From a virus, in IMG/VR virus record IMGVR_UViG_3300037493_003469, positions 1-22,062 of that record: DNA of 22,062 bases. One strand, 5' to 3'. The notes under the pieces were generated by a model. It saw only the letters and a list, made by a program, of their open reading frames with translations, made no database searches and was not told the DNA's origin. Below, in pieces: positions 1-8,200 of the stretch (within the stretch, counting starts at the first letter, position 1; each line of letters begins with the position of its first letter). The position numbers and the translations under genes were made by a program.

Positions 1-915
1 AACAATACTTCAGACTTTGGTAATACCGACTACTACGCTTACTTACTTGGTATTCTTACATTCTCAAACCCTGAATCTACAAATATCAACGTATTTGCAA
101 CAGCAAGTATCGACTATATTAACAACTCAAACTTATGTGAAGAGGCTATTGATATGATTCAATATTCAAGAGCTGACTCGGTTTACATCGTAACAACTCC
201 TGACTATAGTATGTATACACCAGACGGAACAAGTCAGTATGATGTTATCTACTCTCAAGAGGCGGTTGATAACTTAGATAATACAGGAATTGATTCTAAC
301 TACACGGCAACTTACTATCCTTGGATTTTAACAAGAGATACAGTTAACAATACACAAATATACTTACCAGCAACTGGTGAGGTTTGTAGAAACTTAGCTC
401 TAACAGATAACATCGCATTCCCTTGGTTCGCATCGGCGGGTTACACAAGAGGTCTTGTAAATTCAATCAAAGCTAGACAAAAACTAACTCAAGAAGATAG
501 AGATACATTGTATCAAGGTAGAATTAACCCTATCGCTACTTTCTCTGATGTTGGAACAGTAATTTGGGGTAACAAAACTTTACAAGTTGCTGACACAGCT
601 CTTAACAGATTGAACGTTAGAAGATTATTGTTACAAGCTCGTAAGTTGATTTCAGCGGTAGCTGTAAGATTATTGTTCGAACAAAACGACCAAATCGTTA
701 GACAACAATTCTTAGACAGTGTTAACCCAATCTTAGATTCTATCAGAAGAGACAGAGGTTTATACGATTTCCGTGTAACAGTTTCATCTTCTCCTGAAGA
801 CTTAGACAGAAATACACTTACAGGTAAAATTTACTTAAAACCTACGAAGGCTTTAGAATTCATCGACATCGAATTCTTTATCACTCCAACAGGAGCTTCG
901 TTTGAAAATATCTAA
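1..915 (+). CDS. gp18: Tail sheath protein, C-terminal part (gp18-like), 5' truncated
   Basis: The reading frame is open from base 1, so the gene begins before the window; 304 residues are visible up to the TAA at 913-915. The product is the contractile sheath subunit that polymerises around the tail tube and shortens on infection. The last ~110 residues carry the recognisable sheath C-terminal domain: NVRRLLLQARKLI, a helix with FEQND, the segment GLYDFRVTVSS, then IYLKPTKALEFIDIEFF and a final TGASFENI, close in pattern to the end of T4 gp18. The first Met in view (154) is internal, because conserved-looking sequence precedes it. A perfect hairpin with a T-run follows the stop. The tube gene lies downstream as in T4, but a phosphatase gene separates them. 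Family call is confident; the N-terminal part cannot be judged. Confidence 0.93.
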   Translation, partial: NNTSDFGNTDYYAYLLGILTFSNPESTNINVFATASIDYINNSNLCEEAIDMIQYSRADSVYIVTTPDYSMYTPDGTSQYDVIYSQEAVDNLDNTGIDSNYTATYYPWILTRDTVNNTQIYLPATGEVCRNLALTDNIAFPWFASAGYTRGLVNSIKARQKLTQEDRDTLYQGRINPIATFSDVGTVIWGNKTLQVADTALNRLNVRRLLLQARKLISAVAVRLLFEQNDQIVRQQFLDSVNPILDSIRRDRGLYDFRVTVSSSPEDLDRNTLTGKIYLKPTKALEFIDIEFFITPTGASFENI

Positions 916-924
916 TAAAAAAAT

Positions 925-947
925 GGGGGAGTTTATCTCCCCCTTTT
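925..947 (+). terminator. Rho-independent terminator after the sheath gene
   Basis: A perfect 7-bp stem, GGGGGAG (925-931) with CTCCCCC (937-943), has a 5-nt loop and is followed by TTTT. It starts 10 bases after the sheath stop. It ends only 7 bases before the ATG at 955, so any transcript of the next gene must read through it or carry it in its leader. Confidence 0.8.
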
Positions 948-954
948 AGCCAAT

Positions 955-1782
955 ATGAGAAGAATAGTAGAGGGATTTAAATCAGAGCATACACCAGATA
1001 TGAAGTATTATGCATTCGATTGGGATGATAATATTGTTCATATGCCGACTAAGATAGTTTTGAAAACTGAAGACGGTGATGAGATTGGGATGAGTACTGA
1101 TGATTTTGCGGAGTATAGACAAGACATTGGAAAAAAACCATTTGACTATAAGGGTGATGTGGTTGTTGATTTTGCTGATGATGCGTTTAGAAACTTTAGA
1201 ACTGAGGGGGATAAAGATTTTTTGATTGATGCAATGACCGCTAAAAAAGGTCCCGCATTCAATGACTTTAAAGAGGCAATCAATAATGGTTCGGTTTTTT
1301 CAATAATCACCGCAAGAGGTCATAACCCAAACACGTTAAAAGAAGCGGTTTACAATTATATTATAAACGGATTTGGTGGTGTTGATAAAGACCAACTAAT
1401 TAAGAACCTTAAAAAATATAGAACATTTTCTGATGAAGAAGATATGTCTGATGATGATTTAATAAGGTCTTATTTAGAACTTAATAAATACCATCCCGTA
1501 TCGTTCGGTAATGATGAAAGTGCTGCAAGTCCTGAAGAGTTAAAAGTTATGGCTATGGATGAATTTGTGGGTTATGTAAAAGGATTAGCTGCGTTACTTA
1601 ATAAAAAGGCATTCCTTAAAAAAGATATTGGTAATAAATTCATACCAGAGCAACCTAAAATAGGTTTTTCAGATGATGATTTAAAGAATTTAGAAAAGAT
1701 AAGTAATCACTTTAAAGATAAACCAGATAATATAGTAAAAACTTATTCTACTGCTGGAGGAATTAAGAAAGAATATAAATAA
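955..1782 (+). CDS. HAD-superfamily phosphatase-like protein
   Basis: 275 residues. HAD motif I is FDWDDN, with the nucleophile Asp22 and the acid/base Asp24. Motif II is in SIITARG, with Thr119 and Arg121. A motif IV-like acidic cluster is GFSDDD (Asp240-Asp242). The motif III lysine is uncertain (Lys197, or one of Lys217-223). The family hydrolyses phosphate esters by a phospho-aspartate intermediate; the substrate cannot be read here, though nucleotides or nucleic acid ends are plausible in a phage. The order of motifs is complete, so it is probably active. Met16 (ATG at 1000), just before the core KYYAFDWDDN, is an alternative start. No Shine-Dalgarno sequence is seen. It sits between sheath and tube genes, which are adjacent in T4, directly behind a terminator, so it looks like an inserted accessory gene. 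Confidence 0.8.
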   Translation: MRRIVEGFKSEHTPDMKYYAFDWDDNIVHMPTKIVLKTEDGDEIGMSTDDFAEYRQDIGKKPFDYKGDVVVDFADDAFRNFRTEGDKDFLIDAMTAKKGPAFNDFKEAINNGSVFSIITARGHNPNTLKEAVYNYIINGFGGVDKDQLIKNLKKYRTFSDEEDMSDDDLIRSYLELNKYHPVSFGNDESAASPEELKVMAMDEFVGYVKGLAALLNKKAFLKKDIGNKFIPEQPKIGFSDDDLKNLEKISNHFKDKPDNIVKTYSTAGGIKKEYK

Positions 1783-1834
1783 TGAATATTAATTTCTAAC
1801 GACAAAGTAAATAGAAATATTTTTGATAAGACTA

Positions 1835-1843
1835 TATTTATAA
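1835..1843 (+). promoter_or_regulatory. TATTTATAA element upstream of the tail tube gene
   Basis: TATTTATAA lies within the 94-base AT-rich gap 1783-1876, 33 bases before the tube ATG. The same nonamer recurs before four other genes. No -35 hexamer is evident, which fits a phage late promoter recognised mainly through its -10 region. The role is inferred from recurrence only. Nothing else in the gap stands out. Confidence 0.5.
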
Positions 1844-1876
1844 GATATAAAATAAAAAAAACAAAATTATAATAAC

Positions 1877-2365
1877 ATGGCTGATTTACTAATGAAAATG
1901 CCGATTCCTTACGAACCGAAACGTCAAAACCGATTCATCTTGAGGTTTCCTTCAAGTTTAGGAATAAATGAGTGGTTCGTAGAAAGTACGAAAAGACCAT
2001 CCATCAAAATTGCTTCAACAGAAATACAATTTTTAAATACATCAACATACGTTGCAGGTAGATTTAACTGGGATGAAATGACCGTTAAGTTTAGAGACCC
2101 AATTGGACCATCAGCGGCTCAAGCTCTTATGGAGTGGGTTCGTTTACATGCTGAATCAGTAACAGGTCGTATGGGATATGCTGCAGGTTATAAGAAAGAC
2201 ATTGACTTGGAGATGTTAGACCCAACAGGAGTTGTTGTTGAAAAGTGGATTCTTTATGGAACCTTCTTAACAAGTGTGGACTTCGGTTCTTTAGGATACT
2301 CAACAGATGCATTGGCTGATATTACAGCTAGTCTTCGTCCTGACCGTTGTGTGTTAGTATACTAA
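1877..2365 (+). CDS. gp19: Tail tube protein (gp19-like)
   Basis: 162 residues, the usual size for the T4 gp19 family (T4 gp19 is 163). It forms the stacked hexameric inner tube through which DNA passes. Supporting features are the N-terminal RQNRFILRFPSSLGINEWFV strand region, the phrase KRPSIKIASTEI, YVAGRFNWDEMTVKFRDP, the W-containing helix ALMEWVRLH, TGRMGYAAGYKKDIDLEMLDPTG, then VEKWILYGTFLTSVDFGSLGYS and a final DRCVLVY. This is the order of the family's beta-barrel strands. The ATG at 1877 is preceded by an A-rich leader without a Shine-Dalgarno motif, and a TATTTATAA element lies 33 bases upstream. The gene follows the HAD gene and precedes the assembly chaperone and tape-measure candidates, the standard order in contractile tails. 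Confidence 0.93.
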   Translation: MADLLMKMPIPYEPKRQNRFILRFPSSLGINEWFVESTKRPSIKIASTEIQFLNTSTYVAGRFNWDEMTVKFRDPIGPSAAQALMEWVRLHAESVTGRMGYAAGYKKDIDLEMLDPTGVVVEKWILYGTFLTSVDFGSLGYSTDALADITASLRPDRCVLVY

Positions 2366-2368
2366 TAC

Positions 2369-2377
2369 TATTTATAA
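2369..2377 (+). promoter_or_regulatory. TATTTATAA element between the tube and gp26-like genes
   Basis: TATTTATAA begins 4 bases after the tube stop codon. A second related string, TATATTTAA (2393-2401), follows and overlaps the left arm of the terminator at 2400-2434. If either drives the gene at 2437, the hairpin would lie in its leader. Function is inferred from recurrence of the motif in this window. Confidence 0.4.
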
Positions 2378-2399
2378 AAAATCAATACAAACTATATTT

Positions 2400-2434
2400 A
2401 ACCGTAAAGACATAAACTTTACGGTTATTTTTTT
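2400..2434 (+). terminator. Strong Rho-independent terminator after the tail tube gene
   Basis: A perfect 10-bp stem, AACCGTAAAG (2400-2409) with CTTTACGGTT (2417-2426), extendable by T2399-A2427, has a 7-nt loop and is followed by seven T (2428-2434). Termination after the abundant tube mRNA is the simplest role. The T-run ends 2 bases before the ATG at 2437. Confidence 0.88.
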
Positions 2435-2436
2435 AT

Positions 2437-3180
2437 ATGGAAAATCAAACATCAAATTACGCACAACAGAATTTCACATTACCTCATGACGTGGTGCCTT
2501 TACCATCCCAAGGGGTATTCTATAAAAACAAGAAAAAATCTGTTAAGGTTGGTTATTTAACTGCCTCAGATGAAAACATCTTAATGGCTGGTGGAGACGA
2601 TATATCAACCAATTTAATTAGAACAAAACTTTACGAACCCGATATGAGGGTTGAGGATATGTTAGAAGGAGACGTTGAGGCTATTCTTGTTTTCTTAAGA
2701 AACACTGCATTTGGACCCGAACTAACAGTTAATGTAACTGACCCAACAACAAGAAAGCCTTTCGAAACAACTGTTGTTTTAGATGAATTAAACATCACAC
2801 AAGGACAAACCCCTTCAGAAGACGGAACGTTTACAACGACATTACCTAAATCAGGCTCAACAATTAAGTTGAAACCAATGACTTATGGTGACATAATTGA
2901 AATAAATAAAATGTCTGCACAATATCCCGCAGGAAGAACAGTACCACGAGTAACTTGGAGATTACAAAAACAAATGGTAGAAATTGACGGTAATGAAGAT
3001 AAAGGTGAAATTGCAAAATTTATTGAACAAATGCCAATTATGGATTCTAAATTCATAAGAAAATTTATGGAAGATAATGAACCAAGATTAGACATGAACA
3101 GAGTAGTAACAACCCCATCAGGAGATAGACTGACAGTCAACGTCGGTTTTGGGGTAGAATTTTTTCGTCCTTTCTTCTGA
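2437..3180 (+). CDS. T4 gp26/gp51-type baseplate or tail assembly chaperone-like protein
   Basis: 247 residues. The N-terminus reads FTLPHDVVPLPSQGVFY, then KSVKVGYLTASDENIL, the opening pattern of the T4_baseplate family (T4 gp26 and gp51), which assists hub assembly and is not always a stoichiometric virion part. Later segments DVEAILVFLRNTAFGPELTV, then TIKLKPMTYGDI and PRVTWRLQKQM also fit that type of protein in large T4-like phages. The zero frame ends GVEFFRPFF. An overlapping +1 frame stays open to 3319 and could add about 50 residues by frameshifting near the T6 run at 3160-3165. The position, between tube and tape measure, is where tail assembly chaperones with programmed frameshifts sit in many tailed phages. 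The family call is good; the chaperone role is inference. Confidence 0.78.
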   Translation: MENQTSNYAQQNFTLPHDVVPLPSQGVFYKNKKKSVKVGYLTASDENILMAGGDDISTNLIRTKLYEPDMRVEDMLEGDVEAILVFLRNTAFGPELTVNVTDPTTRKPFETTVVLDELNITQGQTPSEDGTFTTTLPKSGSTIKLKPMTYGDIIEINKMSAQYPAGRTVPRVTWRLQKQMVEIDGNEDKGEIAKFIEQMPIMDSKFIRKFMEDNEPRLDMNRVVTTPSGDRLTVNVGFGVEFFRPFF

Positions 3181-3319
3181 TTATAGAAAAGGACAACTAG
3201 ATGAATTCTTTTATTTGAATACATTATTAAAGATTACATATCAAGATTTTGAAAGGATGCCCATTTTTATGAGAAAATATCTTTTAGATAAATGGGTTGA
3301 AACTAACAAGAGGGACTAA
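3158..3319 (+). other. Overlapping +1-frame ORF: probable frameshift extension of the 2437 gene
   Basis: The +1 frame opens after a TAG at 3155 and reads 53 codons to TAA at 3317-3319. It has no ATG until codons for MPIFMRKYLLDKWVE near its end, so independent initiation looks unlikely. The peptide continues DYRKGQLDEFFYLNTLLKIT, then YQDFERMPIFMRKYLLDKWV. This is a coherent amphipathic helical sequence with a MP-x-x-x-R-K-x-x-x-D-K pattern like small gp51-type hub-assembly proteins. It is best explained as the C-terminal part of the preceding protein, reached by a ribosomal +1 (or -2) shift giving about 293 residues, or as the result of a one-base sequence error or mutation. Confidence 0.6.
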
Positions 3320-3335
3320 AAAAATAGTCCTTCTT
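3308..3335 (+). terminator. Stem-loop at the end of the +1 ORF, possible weak terminator
   Basis: An 11-bp stem (3308-3318 with 3325-3335) contains one G-U pair and an A6 loop, and spans the TAA at 3317-3319. No clean T-run follows, so it may be a weak terminator or an RNA 3'-end stabilising hairpin. It sits 2 bases before the TATTTATAA element of the next gene. Confidence 0.5.
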
Positions 3336-3336
3336 C

Positions 3337-3345
3337 TATTTATAA
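3337..3345 (+). promoter_or_regulatory. TATTTATAA element, 12 nt before the tape-measure start
   Basis: TATTTATAA followed by GAAAAAG ends exactly 12 bases before the ATG at 3358. The same spacing occurs at 5228-5236 and 17999-18007. It is either a -10-type late promoter element giving a nearly leaderless mRNA, or an AU-rich translation-initiation element replacing a Shine-Dalgarno site. Confidence 0.55.
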
Positions 3346-3357
3346 GAAAAAGATTTA

Positions 3358-5199
3358 ATGGCTGACGACAAAGAAAAACCAAGTGAGTTCGGTAAAAAAC
3401 TAGGAGAAGCTGTTTCTTTTGGGACCGATGAATTCGTTACTGCTGCTTCTCAAATGAAACAAGCGGCCAATGAACTAGTTGGTTCGTTTTCTTTATCAAG
3501 AGCAAGGGTTGGTGAGATGATGACCGCGGTGAGTGAGGCGGCTCCAAGACTGAAAAGACTTGGTGCGGACTTTGCGGGCACATTACAAACAATGAAGGAT
3601 ATTGCTACAGCTACAGGTAAAAATACCTTAGCGTCAGCGGACAGTGTTGAAAAATTATATGCCACATCAAAAGTTATTGGACAAGAGGTTGGTACAATTG
3701 TTACTAAATTTACAGATGTAGGAATTCAATTTGGAGTTGTTGGCGGACAGTTAGAAGAATCGGTACTAACAGTTAGAGATTTAGGTTTAAATGCCAAAGA
3801 GGTGATGGGCCAAGTTGTTGATAACACTTCAAAACTAAATAGGTTTAACTTTGATGGAGGAGTTCAAGGACTAACCAAAATGGCCGCGAGAGCATCTCAA
3901 CTCAGATTTGATATGAGTGAAGCGTTTAATTTGGCTGAAGACGCAATGAATCCTGAAAGAGCGGTTGAACTAGCGTCATCCTTCCAAAGGTTAGGGGTTT
4001 CAGTTGGTACACTTGCAGACCCATTTGCATTGATGAATGCGTCGATTAACGACCCTGGAGCATTACAAGAAAGTTTAGTTAACGCAACTAAACAATTCAC
4101 GTACTTTGACGAAAAAACAAAATCATTCAAGATTAATCCTCAAGGAATGTTAACTCTTAGACAGATGGCTAAGGAAACTGGTATGAGTTATGAAAACTTA
4201 TCTAAATCAGGATTAGCTGCAGCAGAACTTGATAAGAGATTATCACAAATAAGCCCAAGTCTAAACTTTAAAGACGAATCAGACAAACAGTTTTTAACTA
4301 ATTTGTCTGAAATGGATGCATCAGGGAATTATGTTGTTAAGATTAGAGATGACCAAGGAAGAGATTCAACAAAGAAACTTAGTGAAGTCACACAAACAGA
4401 ATTTGATAGATTAATCAAAGCTCAAAAAGAACAACCTCAGTCAATGGAAGAAATCGCAAGAGCTTCCATGAAAACTGGTGATATTGTTGCAAATGATGTC
4501 GCATCAATTAAAGATGCGGTTGTTAGAGGTGCGGTATCAACATCTTTTGTTAAAGACAACATGGAGGCGTTCAGAAAGATTGTAACAACTCCAACAGGTT
4601 CAATATCAAAAGAAGTTGCTAAAACCGAAATATTCAATAAAGAAGCTGAGACGGCAGTTAATGCGATTAGAGATGCAGTAAAAGAGTTAACAAAATCTGG
4701 TGGTAAATCCATGGGTGACATTATGCAGGATTTGGGTGGTAAATTTGGAGAACAAAGTAAATCAATTGGTAAAGTTGTTGAAGGATTAAGTCAAAAAATT
4801 TATTCTGATATTAAAGGTAAAAACATGAAAGTTGGGGATTCTGAATTGGGTGACTTAGCAGATAGTGCCTTAAGAGGTCTTGAATCATATATTGATAAAA
4901 CATCTGTAGGTAAGGCAGTTGCCGCTGAAAAATCAGGAACAACAGCTAAAGCGTCACCATCCAAATCATTGTTCTTAGACGGAACAGAATCGTTAACGAA
5001 AAATGCAAATCAAAATCAAACACTAACATCAACAATCAATAAGACTGTTGACTATAGTGGTACTGTTGTGTTTAAAGTAGAGGCACCCGCAGGTGTTAGC
5101 AAACAATACTTAGAACAATTCTTGAACGAAGAAAAATTTAAAGAAATGGTTTACAAATATGTTGAAGAAAAAAACAAACAACTACAAAAGACAAAGTAA
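3358..5199 (+). CDS. Probable tail tape measure protein
   Basis: 613 residues, predominantly helix-forming, with Ala/Lys/Glu/Ser-rich stretches and little Cys or Trp. It lies directly after the tube and chaperone-type genes and before the baseplate giants. That is the position of the tape measure, which fills the tube during assembly and sets tail length. T4 gp29 is 590 residues; at about 0.15 nm per residue, 613 residues would give a tail near 90-100 nm, matching a T4-like tail. Residues ~526-563 form a Ser/Thr/Ala/Lys linker. The end (564-613) has a short beta segment, VDYSGTVVFKVEAP, then a charged helix, FLNEEKFKEMVYKYVEEKNK. No lytic or hydrolase motif and no clear transmembrane helix was seen. 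Sequence identity to gp29 is not evident by eye, so the call rests on position, size and composition. Confidence 0.65.
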   Translation: MADDKEKPSEFGKKLGEAVSFGTDEFVTAASQMKQAANELVGSFSLSRARVGEMMTAVSEAAPRLKRLGADFAGTLQTMKDIATATGKNTLASADSVEKLYATSKVIGQEVGTIVTKFTDVGIQFGVVGGQLEESVLTVRDLGLNAKEVMGQVVDNTSKLNRFNFDGGVQGLTKMAARASQLRFDMSEAFNLAEDAMNPERAVELASSFQRLGVSVGTLADPFALMNASINDPGALQESLVNATKQFTYFDEKTKSFKINPQGMLTLRQMAKETGMSYENLSKSGLAAAELDKRLSQISPSLNFKDESDKQFLTNLSEMDASGNYVVKIRDDQGRDSTKKLSEVTQTEFDRLIKAQKEQPQSMEEIARASMKTGDIVANDVASIKDAVVRGAVSTSFVKDNMEAFRKIVTTPTGSISKEVAKTEIFNKEAETAVNAIRDAVKELTKSGGKSMGDIMQDLGGKFGEQSKSIGKVVEGLSQKIYSDIKGKNMKVGDSELGDLADSALRGLESYIDKTSVGKAVAAEKSGTTAKASPSKSLFLDGTESLTKNANQNQTLTSTINKTVDYSGTVVFKVEAPAGVSKQYLEQFLNEEKFKEMVYKYVEEKNKQLQKTK

Positions 5200-5227
5200 T
5201 TCATCATCAGAAAAATACGTATTAACC

Positions 5228-5236
5228 TATTTATAA
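5228..5236 (+). promoter_or_regulatory. TATTTATAA element, 12 nt before the 1692-residue gene
   Basis: TATTTATAA then TAAAAG, 12 bases before the ATG at 5249, in the 49-base gap after the tape measure gene. It matches the element at 17999 for 15 bases (TATTTATAATAAAAG). Role as at 3337. Confidence 0.55.
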
Positions 5237-5248
5237 TAAAAGTATTGA

Positions 5249-8200
5249 ATGGGTAGTCCATTAGATTTAGTTAATTCAGACGCGTTTAGAAAGAAACTCA
5301 TTACGAGGAACTTGACCCCTTATCTTAAGGCGCCCAATAGACCTACGCCACCATTTAATACAGAATACATACAATCAGATACATCTGTTCAAGATAGTCC
5401 TGACCAATTAATAGACGAACCATCGTTTGCTAATAAGTTATATCCATTAAACAAATGGGGTAATGAAGGTGGTTATCAACAAGCTCCCGACCCTGTTGGG
5501 AATACAAACACAAAATCTAACGAAGGAGAATACGGATTTCAGGATGCAAACATTTTAAGTGAGGCTGAACCTGAGTCAAAGAATTGGAGAAAGATTAACG
5601 CCTTCGGTAATGGTAGTGAACAATTATATGATAGTGGAGAATTCGTTGGTAATTTAGAAACAATCGACGCTAACGGTAGTTTAAGGTATTATAACAACCA
5701 ACCTTACCCCAACTTCAACCCGTCGACATACGGACCTGTTTCAATCTTATTAACACCTGACCCTCAGGGTAGTAATGGTTTATTAAGTTCTGATTCATAT
5801 CTTGCTCGTTTAGGTGCGTCAAGATTAAGAAAAGGTTTTGAAGAAAGAATTGCAACAGGAATAGTCCAACAAACAACAGGTAGGGCAAATGTTTTTAATG
5901 TAAGAAGTGGTACTGACGTTTTAGGTTTAGTTACGGGTAGAATTCCTTTAATTGAACCTAACTATACAATCACCGCACCATCCAACCCAATACTTGCGGC
6001 AACAGACTTTGCCTTAAGACTTGCCGGTAGTACTATCCCAACATCCACAATCCCTGGTTCATACTTCGATGCAAGTATCAATTCAGGACAACCAACAACA
6101 ATTCAACAATTAAGTAATGCGTTTCGTAAAACATCTGTTGGTAAATCATTCAGTAGATTATTAGGTGGTGATAAGACAGGTTCACAGTTATTCTTAAATA
6201 ATACAGGTGGTGGTCAAAAATCGAGATTATTTGGTAACATTGACTACAACAAGTATAAGCCGAGTTACGACAGAACTTTATTTGACAGAGTTGCTGGAGT
6301 CCTTGTTGGTTCTACAACAAACAATAGTAACTTCTACGTAGGTTCGACAACATCTGACCCGTCAAGAGTATTTTCACCGGGTGGTGATGTTCCTGTTAAT
6401 CAGTTTGGACAAGAGGTTCAATCACCTGTTTATGGTCCAAACGAACTTGCCGCGTTATATGAAGGTCCTAGTTTAGAAAGTAAACTTGGTGCTAACGGAC
6501 CTACCTATGGTAATGGCGGAGGTGTTGAGGGTGGATTCACATGGGTGTCACCAAAATACAAAGACAATGCTGGAAAGTATGTTGGTATTGGTGGTGAGAT
6601 TATTAGACAGGACCAAGATTACAAACCATCATCATACGATAAGACTCAATCAACAAATCAAACATATAGAGAAGGTTCAATTCTTGATGACACACAAAGA
6701 CTAATTAATAGTCAACCAGCAGGAGGAAGAAGGCTACAACACGTAGGTAATGCTATCGACCAAGTTAGTAAGGTCTTCCATGATGGTTATAGAGAGATTA
6801 CAAAGGGTTCTAGAGTTCTTAAGTATATTGGTGGTATTGGGCAAGAAGTGGGAACAGAGTACTGCCGTATCTTCACCAAAGACGTTCCTTACTTACAATA
6901 CAACGACCTTCAGAAAAGAAACGGTATGACAACCGAAGGTAGAAAATTTTCTTATTCGGTAATGGATAAAACATGGAACTTGAATATCTATCCAAACAAA
7001 CAAGAAGGAGGTCAAGATTCTACAAATCTTATCGGTACAACCAACAACTCTTATGCCAAGAAGTATATGTTCTCAATTGAGAATTTAGCTTGGAGAACAT
7101 CTAACACACCAGGTTTTTCTGTTTCAGACTTAGCGATATGTGAGAGAGGACCTAATGGTGGTAGGGTTATGTGGTTCCCTCCATATGGTTTAACATTTAA
7201 TGAAAACGTAAGCGCCAACTGGAAGAATACCGATTTCATTGGTAGACCAGAACCTGTTTATACATACAACAACACAAATAGAACGGGAAGTTTAACGTGG
7301 AAGATAGTTGTTGACCATCCTTCAGTATTAAATTTATTGGTTGATAAAGTTCTTAAAAACGAAACCAACAGACCAAGAATTGATAGTATTATTGATTCAT
7401 TCTTTGCAGGATGTAGAACTTATGACCTATATGAGTTAGCTAAAAAATACTACACAATTAACCCTAATGATTTGTTCCAATTACAACAAATGATTTCATC
7501 TAAAGAGATGACAAAGGAACAATTAACGTATGCGGTTAAAACGGTTCAAACGGGGGTAAATTCAGACCCACAAACTCAACCAGTAGCACCAAGTAACACA
7601 ACAAACCCATTCACAATATTTCAGAACATGGCTTTTTATTTTGATAATGACATACCAAAAGTAAATGAAAATGTTGCGGACTATCCGGCCGAATATGCCG
7701 CATATAGTACGAATGTTTTGAGTGGTAATTACACAAAACAAAACACCGCCGCGGTAACTAAATCATTTTTTAATTCAGTTGTTGACCCTAACTATAAAGA
7801 ACTTCAAAAACTTTGTGAGTTAATTAAAAAAGAAATTGAAAACAATAAGGATAGTAATGGTACTATAACCGTTAAGATTGAGGCTAGTTGTTCCGCACCA
7901 GCAACAAGTTCTTATAATAAAGAACTAGCAACAAGAAGAATTAATGCAGCAATACAATTCTTTTCAACTAATTTTAACACCGCACAATATTATTATAATA
8001 AAAAATTAATTATTATTTCAGGAACCGCATTTGGTGAAGAGGCTAGTGTGTTACAATATGATGAACAAAAGAAAGATTTTACAAAAGGTACTACAGTAAG
8101 TTGTACCGATAATGACCCACAAGCTAAAGGTGGAGATACAAAGGCTGCTTCAAAAGAAATATACACAACAACCGCAATGGCTTGTAGAAGAGCTTATGTT

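Noticed and set aside
2127-2312. Minus-strand ORF opposite the tail tube gene
   Set aside because: Short shadow frame without start context or recognisable product.
3337-3344. TATAAATA (T4 late promoter core) on the minus strand at the TATTTATAA sites
   Set aside because: No minus-strand genes exist to be served; the fixed spacing to + strand ATGs indicates the motif acts in the + direction.
5214-5223. Palindrome AATACGTATT before the 1692-residue gene
   Set aside because: Only 10 bases, single occurrence noticed, and expected often by chance in AT-rich DNA.
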